Positions 1 to 4,826 are shown, counted from the stretch's first letter. The stretch: DNA of 6,264 nucleotides from Mayfieldus sp038329895 (GCA_038329895.1 JBBQNM010000091.1:1-6264), one strand, 5' to 3'. Translations and numbers: made by a program. The notes: generated by a model not told the origin, from the letters alone.

Positions 1-289
1 GACGACGGCTTTCGCGCCTACGAGCCTGCCGGCGGGCGCCCGCCGTCTTCTACCGGCTCGAGCACATCGTTCCGTGGGCGATCCAGGGCTCGCACTGGGA
101 GGCCGGCGAGCTGACCGAGCTGGCCAGCACCGAAAAGTCGCCTTCACGCTGCTCGCATCGCGACGCACAGCTCGGCGGGGTGTTGTACGTCCCCCTGGTG
201 CGCCATCGCGGCGGGCACCGTATCGCCGACGGCTTCTGCAGCGTCACGCACATGCCGACTGGGCCAAGGCCGGCGGCCGGTGGCGATAG
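1..289 (+). pseudogene. Broken, unrecognised gene fragment (3' part), frameshifted
   Basis: No single frame reads through this stretch, but protein-like sequence continues when the frame is changed twice. Frame 1 gives DDGFRAYEPAGGRP. From about position 45, frame 3 gives VFYRLEHIVPWAIQGSHWE and, further on, GGVLYVPLVRHRGGHRIADG. From about 250, frame 2 gives HADWAKAGGRWR and a TAG stop at 287-289. The composition of these pieces (aromatic and acidic residues spread evenly, not arginine- and proline-dominated) is unlike the shadow frames nearby, so I infer the 3' end of a real gene damaged by at least two small indels. Sequencing error would look the same. I do not recognise the family. The 5' part lies outside the window. 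The next remnant lies 16 bp downstream on the opposite strand, so two decayed genes are arranged tail to tail. Confidence 0.35.
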
Positions 290-305
290 CAGGCGCGCGC
301 CTCGC

Positions 306-770
306 TCAGCCGGCTTCGGCGAGCAGGAGCTCCTGGCGCGCTCGGTCCCAGCGCACGACCGAAAGGTGGTGGCCGCGCTGGAGGCCGGTAGCGGGATCGA
401 GTTCGAAGGCGCCGAAGAAGGTCGTCGTGCGGAGTCGCCGGGCGGCGCCCACGAGCTCCGCCGAGCTTGGCCCGAGCTCCGGCGAAGTGCAGGTCTCCGG
501 GTGCCACTGCACGGGCGCGAGCAGGCCCTCCGGATCGCCGCCCAGCAGGGCGGGAAAGGCGGCGAGGCCGGGCGAAACGCCGCCCCGGAGCGTGCTGGGG
601 ACTAGCCAGGCCAGAGCGCGGAAGAGCGCGACTTCGGCCCCAACCGGCCCACAGGCCAGGATGGCATCCGCCCCGGCGGCGGCGATGGCGGCTGGCGGGT
701 CGCGGAAGGAGAAGCAGGCGAGGATGCCGAGGCCAAGCGCTGGGTCCGCCCGTCGTCCACTCCGGCACGC
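306..770 (-). pseudogene. Remnant of an ABC-transporter substrate-binding protein (type I periplasmic binding fold)
   Basis: The minus-strand frame is open for 154 codons from 770 to a TGA at 308-306. It is preceded directly by in-frame TAA and TGA, and the only ATG/GTG/TTG codon in frame is a GTG at 512. The translation is protein-like: it includes AAAGADAILACGPVGAEVAL, then GGVSPGLAAFPALLGGDPEG, PVQWHPET, PELGPSSAELVG and TTFFGAFELDPATG. From memory of the family, the TTFFG-F-x-DPATG stretch near the C-terminus resembles actinobacterial branched-chain-amino-acid-type binding proteins, where it closes the second lobe. In such proteins about 40-50 residues, with a segment like 'AAQAYAAGLLAQRC', normally lie between the PSSAE motif and the TTFFG motif. 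Here the two are only about 15 residues apart, suggesting an internal deletion. The N-terminal lobe and lipoprotein signal are absent. I call it a pseudogene; the family assignment is by recall only. Confidence 0.5.
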
Positions 771-1072
771 TCATTACCACCTAGTCGATGCTTGGTCTTG
801 CCAACTCTAGCCGCGTTCCAGCGCAGTGGCCTGGACCCCACACCCGCGAGCAGCCAGCCGCGCATGCTCGGGCGCGGCGAACTACGGTGGACTGCCCACC
901 GCCGCCCCTTACGGTGCCCTCCGAGATGGGCAGTGCTCTAATCGGAAGGCCGCCCGGCTCATAACACGCCTCGCGCTTCAAAGCATCCCAGGACGACTGC
1001 GCGCCTCTCCTTTCCATGCCAGGGGCAGCATGCTCGCCCGTCGCGCGCTGCCGACGCGCGCTGCTGCTCTCG

Positions 1073-1259
1073 CGTGAGGGTGTCGCACAAAGCCTTCCGC
1101 GAAAAGCCGCGCCGCGGTAGCTGCGATGCGCCTTGAGGCGGTGAGAAAACGGACACCGGCTTGAGCGTGACGAGCCGAGCCATCGAGTTGCAGCTTTTCG
1201 GAACCCACCCTTAGAAAGGCTCCAGCGAGGCCGCCGGGGGTTTATGCGACAGCCTCACG
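1073..1259. mobile_element. MITE-like element A
   Basis: The left end CGTGAGGGTGTCGCACAAA (1073-1091) is matched in inverted orientation at 1241-1259 (complement CGTGAGGCTGTCGCATAAA), 17 of 19 positions. The inner core from TGTCGCACAAA (1081) to its partner ending at 1251 is 171 bp. Nothing inside looks coding. The last 41 bp of the core (1211-1251) match 37 of 41 bases with the same end of element B (4285-4325); the interior has diverged. The TIR core is the same as the left end of the IS1182-type element at 4865, so I infer a non-autonomous relative mobilised by such a transposase. The flanks continue the inverted symmetry (CTCTCGC on the left, GCGAGAG on the right), so the insertion seems to lie within a hairpin-forming site. 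One end carries a T in place of C (GCATAAA), a sign of some decay. Confidence 0.72.
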
Positions 1260-1447
1260 TGAAAGCGAGAGTCCAGTGGTCGATCAGTGAGCGCCCGCTC
1301 GCTGCAGCTCTGAACGATCAGCGAAAGCGCCGTGCCCTACCGTCATTTGTTTGAGCCGATTTCCGTGCCTGAGAGCGGCCGATAGGTCCGGGTCCCTCTT
1401 AAACGGAGTGCCGCTCTGCACATGAAGCGGTAGCGCGGGCTCGCGCG

Positions 1448-1469
1448 CCTGCTCTTCGCGCGAAGCAGG
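1448..1469. repeat. REP-like palindrome P1, also terminator candidate for the methyltransferase gene
   Basis: CCTGCTCTTCGC followed by GCGAAGCAGG forms a stem with a 2-nt bulge. It starts 2 nt beyond the stop codon (TAG at 1474-1472) of the minus-strand methyltransferase gene, a position expected for a transcription terminator, although no T-tract follows on that strand. The 20-mer CTGCTCTTCGCGCGAAGCAG at 1449-1468 is repeated exactly at 2018-2037, which marks it as a dispersed intergenic repeat and not just a one-off terminator. Confidence 0.6.
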
Positions 1470-1471
1470 AG

Positions 1472-1966
1472 CTAGAGCCAGCGGCGCACTCGCGCCTTGT
1501 AGTCGCGATACGCCTGCCCGAACTTGCGCTCTAGGTACGGCTCCTCGCGGGCGATCACGAACCGGTCGACGACCACGACCACGGCAGGAAGAAATGCGAG
1601 CGCCCAGATCACTCCGAGCGCGAACGCGAACGCGATATAGAGAAAGGCCATCCCGAGATACATCGGGTTGCGGGTCAAGCGGTAGGGGCCAAAGGTGACC
1701 AGAGCTGTGGTCGGATTCATCGGCACCATGCTCGTGCCGGCCCGGCGGAACAACACCATCGCCGCGCCATCGAGGGCGAGCCAGGCCCCGCCCGCGAGCA
1801 GCGTGGCGGCCAGCCGGACGCCAGCCGGCGGCCAGCTCGTTGGGAACATGAGCTCGAGTGCGACCCCGGCGAGGAAGCCAGCGACGTAGTAGAGCGGTGG
1901 GGGAACACGAATGCCCGAGGTATCCGTCTTGGGCGCGGCGACTTCCGGCTCGGCCAGATGGTCCAC
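1472..1966 (-). CDS. Isoprenylcysteine carboxyl methyltransferase (ICMT/PEMT) family membrane protein
   Basis: A 164-residue integral membrane protein. The signature is in the C-terminal half: GPYRLTRNPMYLG at residues 93-105, then after a hydrophobic segment REEPYLERKFG (140-150) and a Tyr-rich tail YRDYKARVRRWL. In the ICMT/phospholipid methyltransferase fold these motifs bind S-adenosylmethionine (the Arg-Asn/His-Pro-x-Tyr loop and the Glu-Glu pair). Hydrophobic segments lie near residues 25-41, 50-73 and 103-137, the last probably a helical hairpin. Bacterial members rarely have known substrates; a protein or lipid methyltransferase is the most that can be said. Start: GTG at 1966-1964, the only ATG/GTG/TTG codon between the upstream in-frame stop and the first membrane segment. 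Its Shine-Dalgarno site is weak. Palindrome P1 follows the stop directly. The cupin gene lies about 200 bp upstream on the same strand with hairpins between, so a shared operon is doubtful. Confidence 0.86.
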   Translation of the reverse strand: MDHLAEPEVAAPKTDTSGIRVPPPLYYVAGFLAGVALELMFPTSWPPAGVRLAATLLAGGAWLALDGAAMVLFRRAGTSMVPMNPTTALVTFGPYRLTRNPMYLGMAFLYIAFAFALGVIWALAFLPAVVVVVDRFVIAREEPYLERKFGQAYRDYKARVRRWL

Positions 1967-2017
1967 TGCGGAGCCATCTTAGAACCGCAGGAGCTTCAAT
2001 GGGACTCCGTCAGGTGG

Positions 2018-2037
2018 CTGCTCTTCGCGCGAAGCAG
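2018..2037. repeat. REP-like palindrome P2
   Basis: CTGCTCTTCGCGCGAAGCAG is an exact copy of 1449-1468. It lies in the gap between the cupin gene (ends 2163) and the methyltransferase gene (starts 1966), both on the minus strand. The 15-mer CGCGCGAAGCAGAAG at 2026-2040 also occurs exactly at 4331-4345, the right flank of element B. It may act as a hairpin between the two genes. Confidence 0.6.
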
Positions 2038-2128
2038 AAGTGCGGCACGACGCGGTGGAATGCGCGGCGTCGCTCCCCCTGGGCATGGAATGCAGAAGCG
2101 GCAGCTCGCGGGCTCCACGACTGGGAAC

Positions 2129-2161
2129 CCGCCGATGAGGCGTACTCCAGCCCTCAGGCGG
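2129..2161 (-). terminator. Hairpin directly after the cupin gene
   Basis: On the minus strand CCGCCTGAGG (2161-2152) pairs with CCTCATCGGCGG (2140-2129), leaving a 2-nt bulge and an 11-nt loop. It begins 1 nt after the cupin stop codon (TAG at 2165-2163). There is no T-tract downstream, so it would be a hairpin-only terminator or a 3'-end stabiliser. The position and GC-rich stem are the only evidence. Confidence 0.45.
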
Positions 2162-2162
2162 C

Positions 2163-2519
2163 CTACTGGCCCTTGATGTGGTCGAGGACCCGGCGGAACT
2201 CCTCGGGCGGGGAGAAGTCGATGTACTCCGAGTCCTCAAGCGCCTCGGGCGCATGGCTGGGCGGCCAGTAGAAGACGTCGCCAGCCTCGTAGTCTTCCTC
2301 GCCGTCGGGCGTGTGCATCCGGATCCGCCCCTTCAGCATGTAGCCCCAGTGCGGGCACTGACACATGTCGTCGGGTAGGCCTTGGAGCGCCGGCCTGAAG
2401 TCGGCGCCCTGCGGAGCACGGACGAAGGCGACGGTCATGTCGCCGGCCTGCGCCGCCCGTATTTCGGCGTCACCGTCCGCAAACTCGACCTTTGCGTCCT
2501 CACGCGAAATCGCAGGCAT
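2163..2519 (-). CDS. Small cupin-domain protein
   Basis: A 118-residue single-domain protein, soluble, without a signal peptide. The cupin core runs from about residue 53 to 103: CQCPHWGYMLKGRIRMHT with Cys53, Cys55 and His57, then DGEEDYEAGDVFYWPPSHAP (from residue 72), which is the G-x5-P-x-x-H second cupin motif with His89, and DSEYIDFSP. The canonical first motif HxH...E is degenerate: one His is replaced by the aromatic and Gly run HWGY, so metal binding is uncertain. Similar stand-alone cupins annotated only as 'cupin domain protein' are common in actinobacteria; the substrate is unknown. Start: ATG at 2519-2517, supported by a strong AAGGAGG (2530-2524) four bases upstream. The leader carries a perfect 10-bp inverted repeat (2549-2596). 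A hairpin follows the stop. It could be a regulator-like or sugar/small-acid binding cupin; no partner gene decides this. Confidence 0.82.
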   Translation of the reverse strand: MPAISREDAKVEFADGDAEIRAAQAGDMTVAFVRAPQGADFRPALQGLPDDMCQCPHWGYMLKGRIRMHTPDGEEDYEAGDVFYWPPSHAPEALEDSEYIDFSPPEEFRRVLDHIKGQ

Positions 2520-2523
2520 CGGG

Positions 2524-2530
2524 CCTCCTT
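2524..2530 (-). promoter_or_regulatory. Ribosome binding site of the cupin gene
   Basis: AAGGAGG on the minus strand, four bases before the ATG at 2519. It fixes the start codon. Confidence 0.8.
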
Positions 2531-2548
2531 ATCGTCGGGATGAATTGC

Positions 2549-2596
2549 CGGCTGACCCTTTCAGACTGCAGAGGGAGGTGCAAGTCGGGTCAGCCG
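2549..2596 (-). promoter_or_regulatory. Inverted repeat in the leader upstream of the cupin gene
   Basis: CGGCTGACCC (2549-2558) and GGGTCAGCCG (2587-2596) are perfect 10-bp inverted repeats separated by 28 nt. The proximal arm ends about 18 bases before the ribosome binding site of the cupin gene. This could be an mRNA leader hairpin or a two-half-site operator. A random match of 10 of 10 at this spacing is possible but not common. It could also act as the terminator of the upstream hydrolase gene, whose stop is 113 bp away, but there is no T-tract. Confidence 0.45.
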
Positions 2597-2708
2597 CGGT
2601 CTCGTCCAGCCCGAAGACCTGAGAATCGGGCCCTCCGGCCAAGCCTTCCACTCGTGATCTCGACCAGCCAGTGCTTTCGCCGGTCCGACCTGCGACGACA
2701 TCGGAGCC

Positions 2709-3530
2709 TCAGGCCCCGATGAAGCTCAGCAGATCCGAGTTGAACTCATCCTTGTACGCGCCGACCAGGCCGTGCGGAGCGCCGGGATACACCTTCAGGG
2801 TCGAGTCCGTGACGAGCTTGGACGACAGTTGGGCCGAGGCGCCAATGGGCACGATCTGGTCATCGTCGCCGTGTGCGATCAGGGTCGGAACGTCGATCTT
2901 CTTGAGGTCTTCGGTGAAGTCCGTCTCGGAGAAGGCCTTGATGCAGTCGAGCGCGCCCTTCAGACCGACCTGCATGCTCATGAGCCAGAACGCGTCGCGA
3001 ACGCCCTGCGAGACCGTGGCGCCCGACCGGTTGGCGCCGTAGAAGGGCTCGCTCAGATCCTTGTAGAACTGCGAGCGATCGGCGCTGACGCCGGCGCGGA
3101 TCTCGTCGAAGGCTTCGATTGGCTGCCCGTCGGGATTGTCCTCCGTCTTCAGCATGAGCGGCGGGACTGCGCCTAGGAGCACTGCCTTGGCGACGCGGGA
3201 GGTGCCGTGGCGACCGATGTAACGGGTCACCTCGCCCCCGCCGGTGGAGTGGCCGACCAGGATCGCGTCTTTCAGATCGAGCGTTTCGATCAGCTCCGCG
3301 AGGTCGTCGGCATAGGTGTCCATCTCGTTGCCGGCCCAGGGCTGGCTCGAACGGCCATGGCCGCGACGGTCATGCGCGATGGCGCGAAAGCCGTTGGACG
3401 CCACGAGGAACGACTGGTCGTCCCAGGCGTCGGCATTGAGCGGCCAGCCATGGCTGAACACGACCGGCTGCCCCGTGCCCCAGTCCTTGTAGAAGATCTC
3501 GGTGCTGTCGTCGGTGCTGATCGTGCCCAT
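2709..3530 (-). CDS. Alpha/beta hydrolase, cofactor-free chloroperoxidase/esterase family
   Basis: A 273-residue cytoplasmic enzyme of the usual family length. Visible elements: oxyanion-hole motif HGWP (27-30), DRRGHGRSS (54-62), nucleophile elbow GHSTGGG with Ser95, acid residue Asp224 in HGDDDQIVP, and His253 in APHGL. The triad Ser95-Asp224-His253 and the GHSTGGGE sequence are those of bacterial non-heme 'chloroperoxidases', which are serine esterases whose perhydrolase activity makes peracids from carboxylic acids and peroxide. The natural substrate is normally unknown; a general esterase or perhydrolase is the likely role. Start: ATG at 3530-3528 with AAAGGAGA (3544-3537) six bases upstream. 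A promoter-like pair (TTGACG, TATCGG) and a hairpin lie further upstream. The gene is divergent from the Rieske gene. The cupin gene downstream is 189 bp away and has its own leader, so the two may be transcribed separately. Confidence 0.93.
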   Translation of the reverse strand: MGTISTDDSTEIFYKDWGTGQPVVFSHGWPLNADAWDDQSFLVASNGFRAIAHDRRGHGRSSQPWAGNEMDTYADDLAELIETLDLKDAILVGHSTGGGEVTRYIGRHGTSRVAKAVLLGAVPPLMLKTEDNPDGQPIEAFDEIRAGVSADRSQFYKDLSEPFYGANRSGATVSQGVRDAFWLMSMQVGLKGALDCIKAFSETDFTEDLKKIDVPTLIAHGDDDQIVPIGASAQLSSKLVTDSTLKVYPGAPHGLVGAYKDEFNSDLLSFIGA

Positions 3531-3536
3531 CGCGCT

Positions 3537-3544
3537 TCTCCTTT
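3537..3544 (-). promoter_or_regulatory. Ribosome binding site of the hydrolase gene
   Basis: AAAGGAGA on the minus strand, six bases before the ATG at 3530. It supports this start; no alternative in-frame start with a comparable site is seen. Confidence 0.75.
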
Positions 3545-3570
3545 CTTGTGGTCCATGGCCTGCAGGCTCT

Positions 3571-3587
3571 CCGGCGGCCAGCGCCGG
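3571..3587 (-). promoter_or_regulatory. Hairpin/palindrome around the predicted transcription start of the hydrolase gene
   Basis: CCGGCG (3571-3576) and CGCCGG (3582-3587) are perfect 6-bp inverted repeats with a 5-nt loop. They lie at or just downstream of the expected +1 of the promoter candidate at 3590-3619. This could be a repressor site or a leader stem; in GC-rich DNA a stem of this size can arise by chance. Confidence 0.3.
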
Positions 3588-3589
3588 GG

Positions 3590-3619
3590 CCGATAAGCGT
3601 CGCTCAGAGCTCGCGTCAA
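3590..3619 (-). promoter_or_regulatory. Candidate sigma70-type promoter of the hydrolase gene
   Basis: On the minus strand TTGACG (3619-3614) matches the -35 consensus at 5 of 6 positions. It is followed after 18 bp by TATCGG (3595-3590), which matches the -10 at 3 of 6. The start would fall near 3583, giving a leader of about 50 nt that contains the ribosome binding site. The -10 is weak. Confidence 0.4.
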
Positions 3620-3662
3620 GTCAACCAAAGGCCTGAAGACGGCCGCAAACGCAAGTGCCGCT

Positions 3663-3679
3663 CCTCGCGCGAAGCGAGG
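3663..3679. repeat. REP-like palindrome P3 in the divergent intergenic region
   Basis: CCTCGC, loop GCGAA, GCGAGG form a perfect 6-bp hairpin. It shares the 11-mer TCGCGCGAAGC with palindromes P1 and P2. It lies between the divergent hydrolase and Rieske genes, so a terminator role is unlikely here; repeat-family membership explains it better. Confidence 0.5.
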
Positions 3680-3784
3680 GCACGAAGTCGGGCCAAGCGG
3701 CCCGGGCTTCCCAGAGATGCCGTCTCCGCCGTCGCACCGACGAGGTCGCCCGCAACCTGGCGCTAGAGTCGTCGCGAACACGGC

Positions 3785-3791
3785 GAGGAGG
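3785..3791 (+). promoter_or_regulatory. Ribosome binding site of the Rieske gene
   Basis: GAGGAGG seven bases before the ATG at 3799. It selects this ATG over longer in-frame versions beginning as far back as 3655, whose extra N-terminal residues are Arg- and Ala-rich and not Rieske-like. Confidence 0.75.
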
Positions 3792-3798
3792 TGGCCAG

Positions 3799-4116
3799 AT
3801 GCCCGAGTGGGTGACCGTTGCCAGGACCGATGATCTCCCCGATGGCGAGCTGTTGGGCGCGAGCTTGGACGACGTTCAGGTGCTCGTCGCGAACATGGCA
3901 GGCGAGTACCGGCCGGTCGGGGACGTCTGTCCGCACGCCGGTTGCCTGCTCTCGGAGGGCTGGATCGAAGGCGATGCCGTGGAGTGTTCTTGCCACGGGA
4001 GCATGTTCAATCTCCAGACCGGTGAGGTTGTGCAGCCGCCGGCGGAGGAGCCCGTGCCCGTGTACGAGATTCGCGTGGAGGGAGACGAGGTCCAAATAGC
4101 ACGACCGGGGACCTAG
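3799..4116 (+). CDS. Small Rieske [2Fe-2S] ferredoxin-like protein
   Basis: A 105-residue soluble protein consisting of one Rieske domain, the normal size of Rieske-type ferredoxins and NirD-like subunits. Cluster ligands: box 1 CPHAGC (Cys44, His46), box 2 CSCHGS (Cys63, His66), with 16 residues between His46 and Cys63. Cys49 and Cys65 occupy the positions that form the disulfide between the two cluster loops in cytochrome bc1 Rieske proteins, and Ser68 follows as in the high-potential type; many dioxygenase ferredoxins lack these cysteines. The C-terminal part (TGEVVQPPAEEPVPVYEIRV) is the usual Rieske strand region. Role: one-electron carrier, partner unknown; no oxygenase or reductase gene is next to it. 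A 7-bp hairpin follows 10 nt after the stop, then MITE-like element B. It is divergent from the hydrolase gene. Confidence 0.92.
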   Translation: MPEWVTVARTDDLPDGELLGASLDDVQVLVANMAGEYRPVGDVCPHAGCLLSEGWIEGDAVECSCHGSMFNLQTGEVVQPPAEEPVPVYEIRVEGDEVQIARPGT

Positions 4117-4126
4117 CAGCTGCCGA

Positions 4127-4144
4127 ACAAGCGCTGTCGCTTGT
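4127..4144 (+). terminator. Hairpin downstream of the Rieske gene
   Basis: ACAAGCG, loop CTGT, CGCTTGT: a perfect 7-bp stem with a tetraloop, beginning 10 nt after the TAG at 4114-4116. There is no T-tract. Element B begins at the next base (4145), so the element lies directly beside this hairpin. Confidence 0.5.
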
Positions 4145-4334
4145 CGCGGAGGGTGTCGCACAAAGTCTGCCTCAGAACTCCACGCTGTCGGTGCTGAGCT
4201 ACGGCTATGCGCCGGTGTCGCAGCGCGGCGCTCTGCGAGCGTACGACCCGAACGTCGACGGCAGCGTGGTTTTTCGACCGAGCGTTAGAACGGATCCAGC
4301 GAGGCCGTCGGGGGTTTGTGCGACAGCCTCCGCG
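4145..4334. mobile_element. MITE-like element B
   Basis: The left end CGCGGAGGGTGTCGCACAAA (4145-4164) is matched in inverted orientation at 4315-4334 (complement CGCGGAGGCTGTCGCACAAA), 19 of 20 positions. The core from 4154 to 4325 is 172 bp, against 171 bp in element A. The right 41 bp (4285-4325) agree with element A at 37 of 41 bases. The right end read inward, TGTCGCACAAACCCCC, is identical over 16 bases to the left end of the IS1182-type element at 4873-4888. No transposase is encoded. The right flank CGCGCGAAGCAGAAG (4331-4345) is an exact copy of part of palindrome P2, so B appears inserted in or beside a REP-like palindrome. The element separates the Rieske gene from the rhodanese gene. 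The outermost 8-9 bp may belong to the target and not the element. Confidence 0.78.
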
Positions 4335-4359
4335 CGAAGCAGAAGCGAGCGCGGCGGCC

Positions 4360-4388
4360 TTGCGGACAGGCGAACAGTCGCTCATACT
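4360..4388 (+). promoter_or_regulatory. Candidate promoter of the rhodanese gene
   Basis: TTGCGG (4360-4365), a 17-bp spacer and CATACT (4383-4388) lie about 45 bp before the start codon. The -35 has only TTG in common with the consensus; the -10 matches 4 of 6. Its position just beyond element B would give the rhodanese gene its own transcript. Confidence 0.33.
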
Positions 4389-4420
4389 CGCCACGCAACC
4401 CAAGCGCCACCCAGCGACAA

Positions 4421-4427
4421 AAGGAGG
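4421..4427 (+). promoter_or_regulatory. Ribosome binding site of the rhodanese gene
   Basis: AAGGAGG, four bases before the ATG at 4432, the same site and spacing as in the cupin gene. It excludes the longer in-frame start at 4207, which would read through element B. Confidence 0.8.
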
Positions 4428-4431
4428 ATCC

Positions 4432-4815
4432 ATGCCAACAGCCGCGGAGATGGTCGCCGAAGCCAAGAAGCGAGTCGAGAACTTGAGCGTCGATGAGACG
4501 GCGCAGGAGTTGGAAGCGGGAGACGCACTGCTGGTGGACATCCGTGAACCCGCCGAACGCGCGGAGAACGGAGCGATCGCCGGAGCCGTCGAGGCTCCGC
4601 GCGGAATGCTCGAGTTCTGGGCGGACCCGACGAGTCCCTACCACCGAGACGAGTTCCAGCCGGCTCGCCGGATCATCCTTCACTGCGCATCCGGTGGGCG
4701 CTCGGCCCTCGCGGCGGCCACGCTGCAGGACCTCGGTTACGAGCGCGTCGCGCACATGGACGGCGGCTTCAACGCATGGAAAGAGGCGGCAAGGCCAGTT
4801 CAAGACGCCAGTTGA
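4432..4815 (+). CDS. Single-domain rhodanese-like protein
   Basis: A 127-residue cytoplasmic protein with one rhodanese domain. Features in order: an N-terminal helix (AEMVAEAKKRVENLSVDE), the CH2A-like strand LLVDIREPAER (33-43), APRGMLEFWADP (55-66), the active-site loop CASGGRS with catalytic Cys85 and Arg90, then DLGYERVAHMDGGFNAWKEA (100-119), the classic C-terminal rhodanese motif. The six-residue active-site loop starting with Cys is the type that carries a persulfide and transfers sulfane sulfur (thiosulfate or a protein persulfide as donor). The acceptor is not shown by the neighbourhood. Start: ATG with AAGGAGG four bases upstream. The gene lies between element B and the IS. Short stems follow the stop (4827-4840 and 4848-4859). 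Confidence 0.93.
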   Translation: MPTAAEMVAEAKKRVENLSVDETAQELEAGDALLVDIREPAERAENGAIAGAVEAPRGMLEFWADPTSPYHRDEFQPARRIILHCASGGRSALAAATLQDLGYERVAHMDGGFNAWKEAARPVQDAS

Positions 4816-4826
4816 GCAAGCGGCGC

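Larger units (their letters stand above)
781..1471. other. Non-coding stretch containing MITE-like element A
   Basis: No convincing gene is visible in either strand here. The open frames present are short and rich in Arg, Ala and Pro, and lack ribosome-binding sites and recognisable motifs. I see no tRNA: there is no GTTCRA-type T loop with matching stems. The stretch contains the MITE-like element at 1073-1259 and ends in the palindrome at 1448-1469. Minor structure: ACTGCCCA (891-898) and TGGGCAGT (927-934) form an 8-bp inverted repeat with a 28-nt spacer, and CGATCAG occurs twice in direct orientation (1281-1287 and 1315-1321). Neither can be tied to a gene. Confidence 0.6.

Noticed and set aside
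244..780. 178-codon minus-strand open frame
   Set aside because: Arg/Pro/Ala-rich shadow of the frame carrying the binding-protein remnant; it has no family motifs and runs past that gene's stop.
1260..1447. Possible RNA gene with stems and direct repeats (CGATCAG twice)
   Set aside because: No tRNA arms or known RNA motif can be built; the repeats are short and there is no promoter or terminator pair.
3655..3798. Extended start for the Rieske protein (153 residues)
   Set aside because: Upstream residues are Arg/Ser/Ala-rich and overlap palindrome P3; GAGGAGG at 3785 marks the ATG at 3799.
4214..4222. GGTGTCGCA inside element B, resembling the terminal repeat
   Set aside because: Only 9 bases match and the following sequence does not; could be a relic but chance cannot be excluded.
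4207..4431. Extended start for the rhodanese (202 residues)
   Set aside because: The extra residues come from element B and its flank; AAGGAGG at 4421-4427 clearly marks the ATG at 4432.
2709..4815. A single functional system of hydrolase, Rieske, rhodanese and cupin
   Set aside because: Genes are on both strands, each with its own leader and ribosome binding site and with repeats between them; nothing in the sequence ties them into one pathway.
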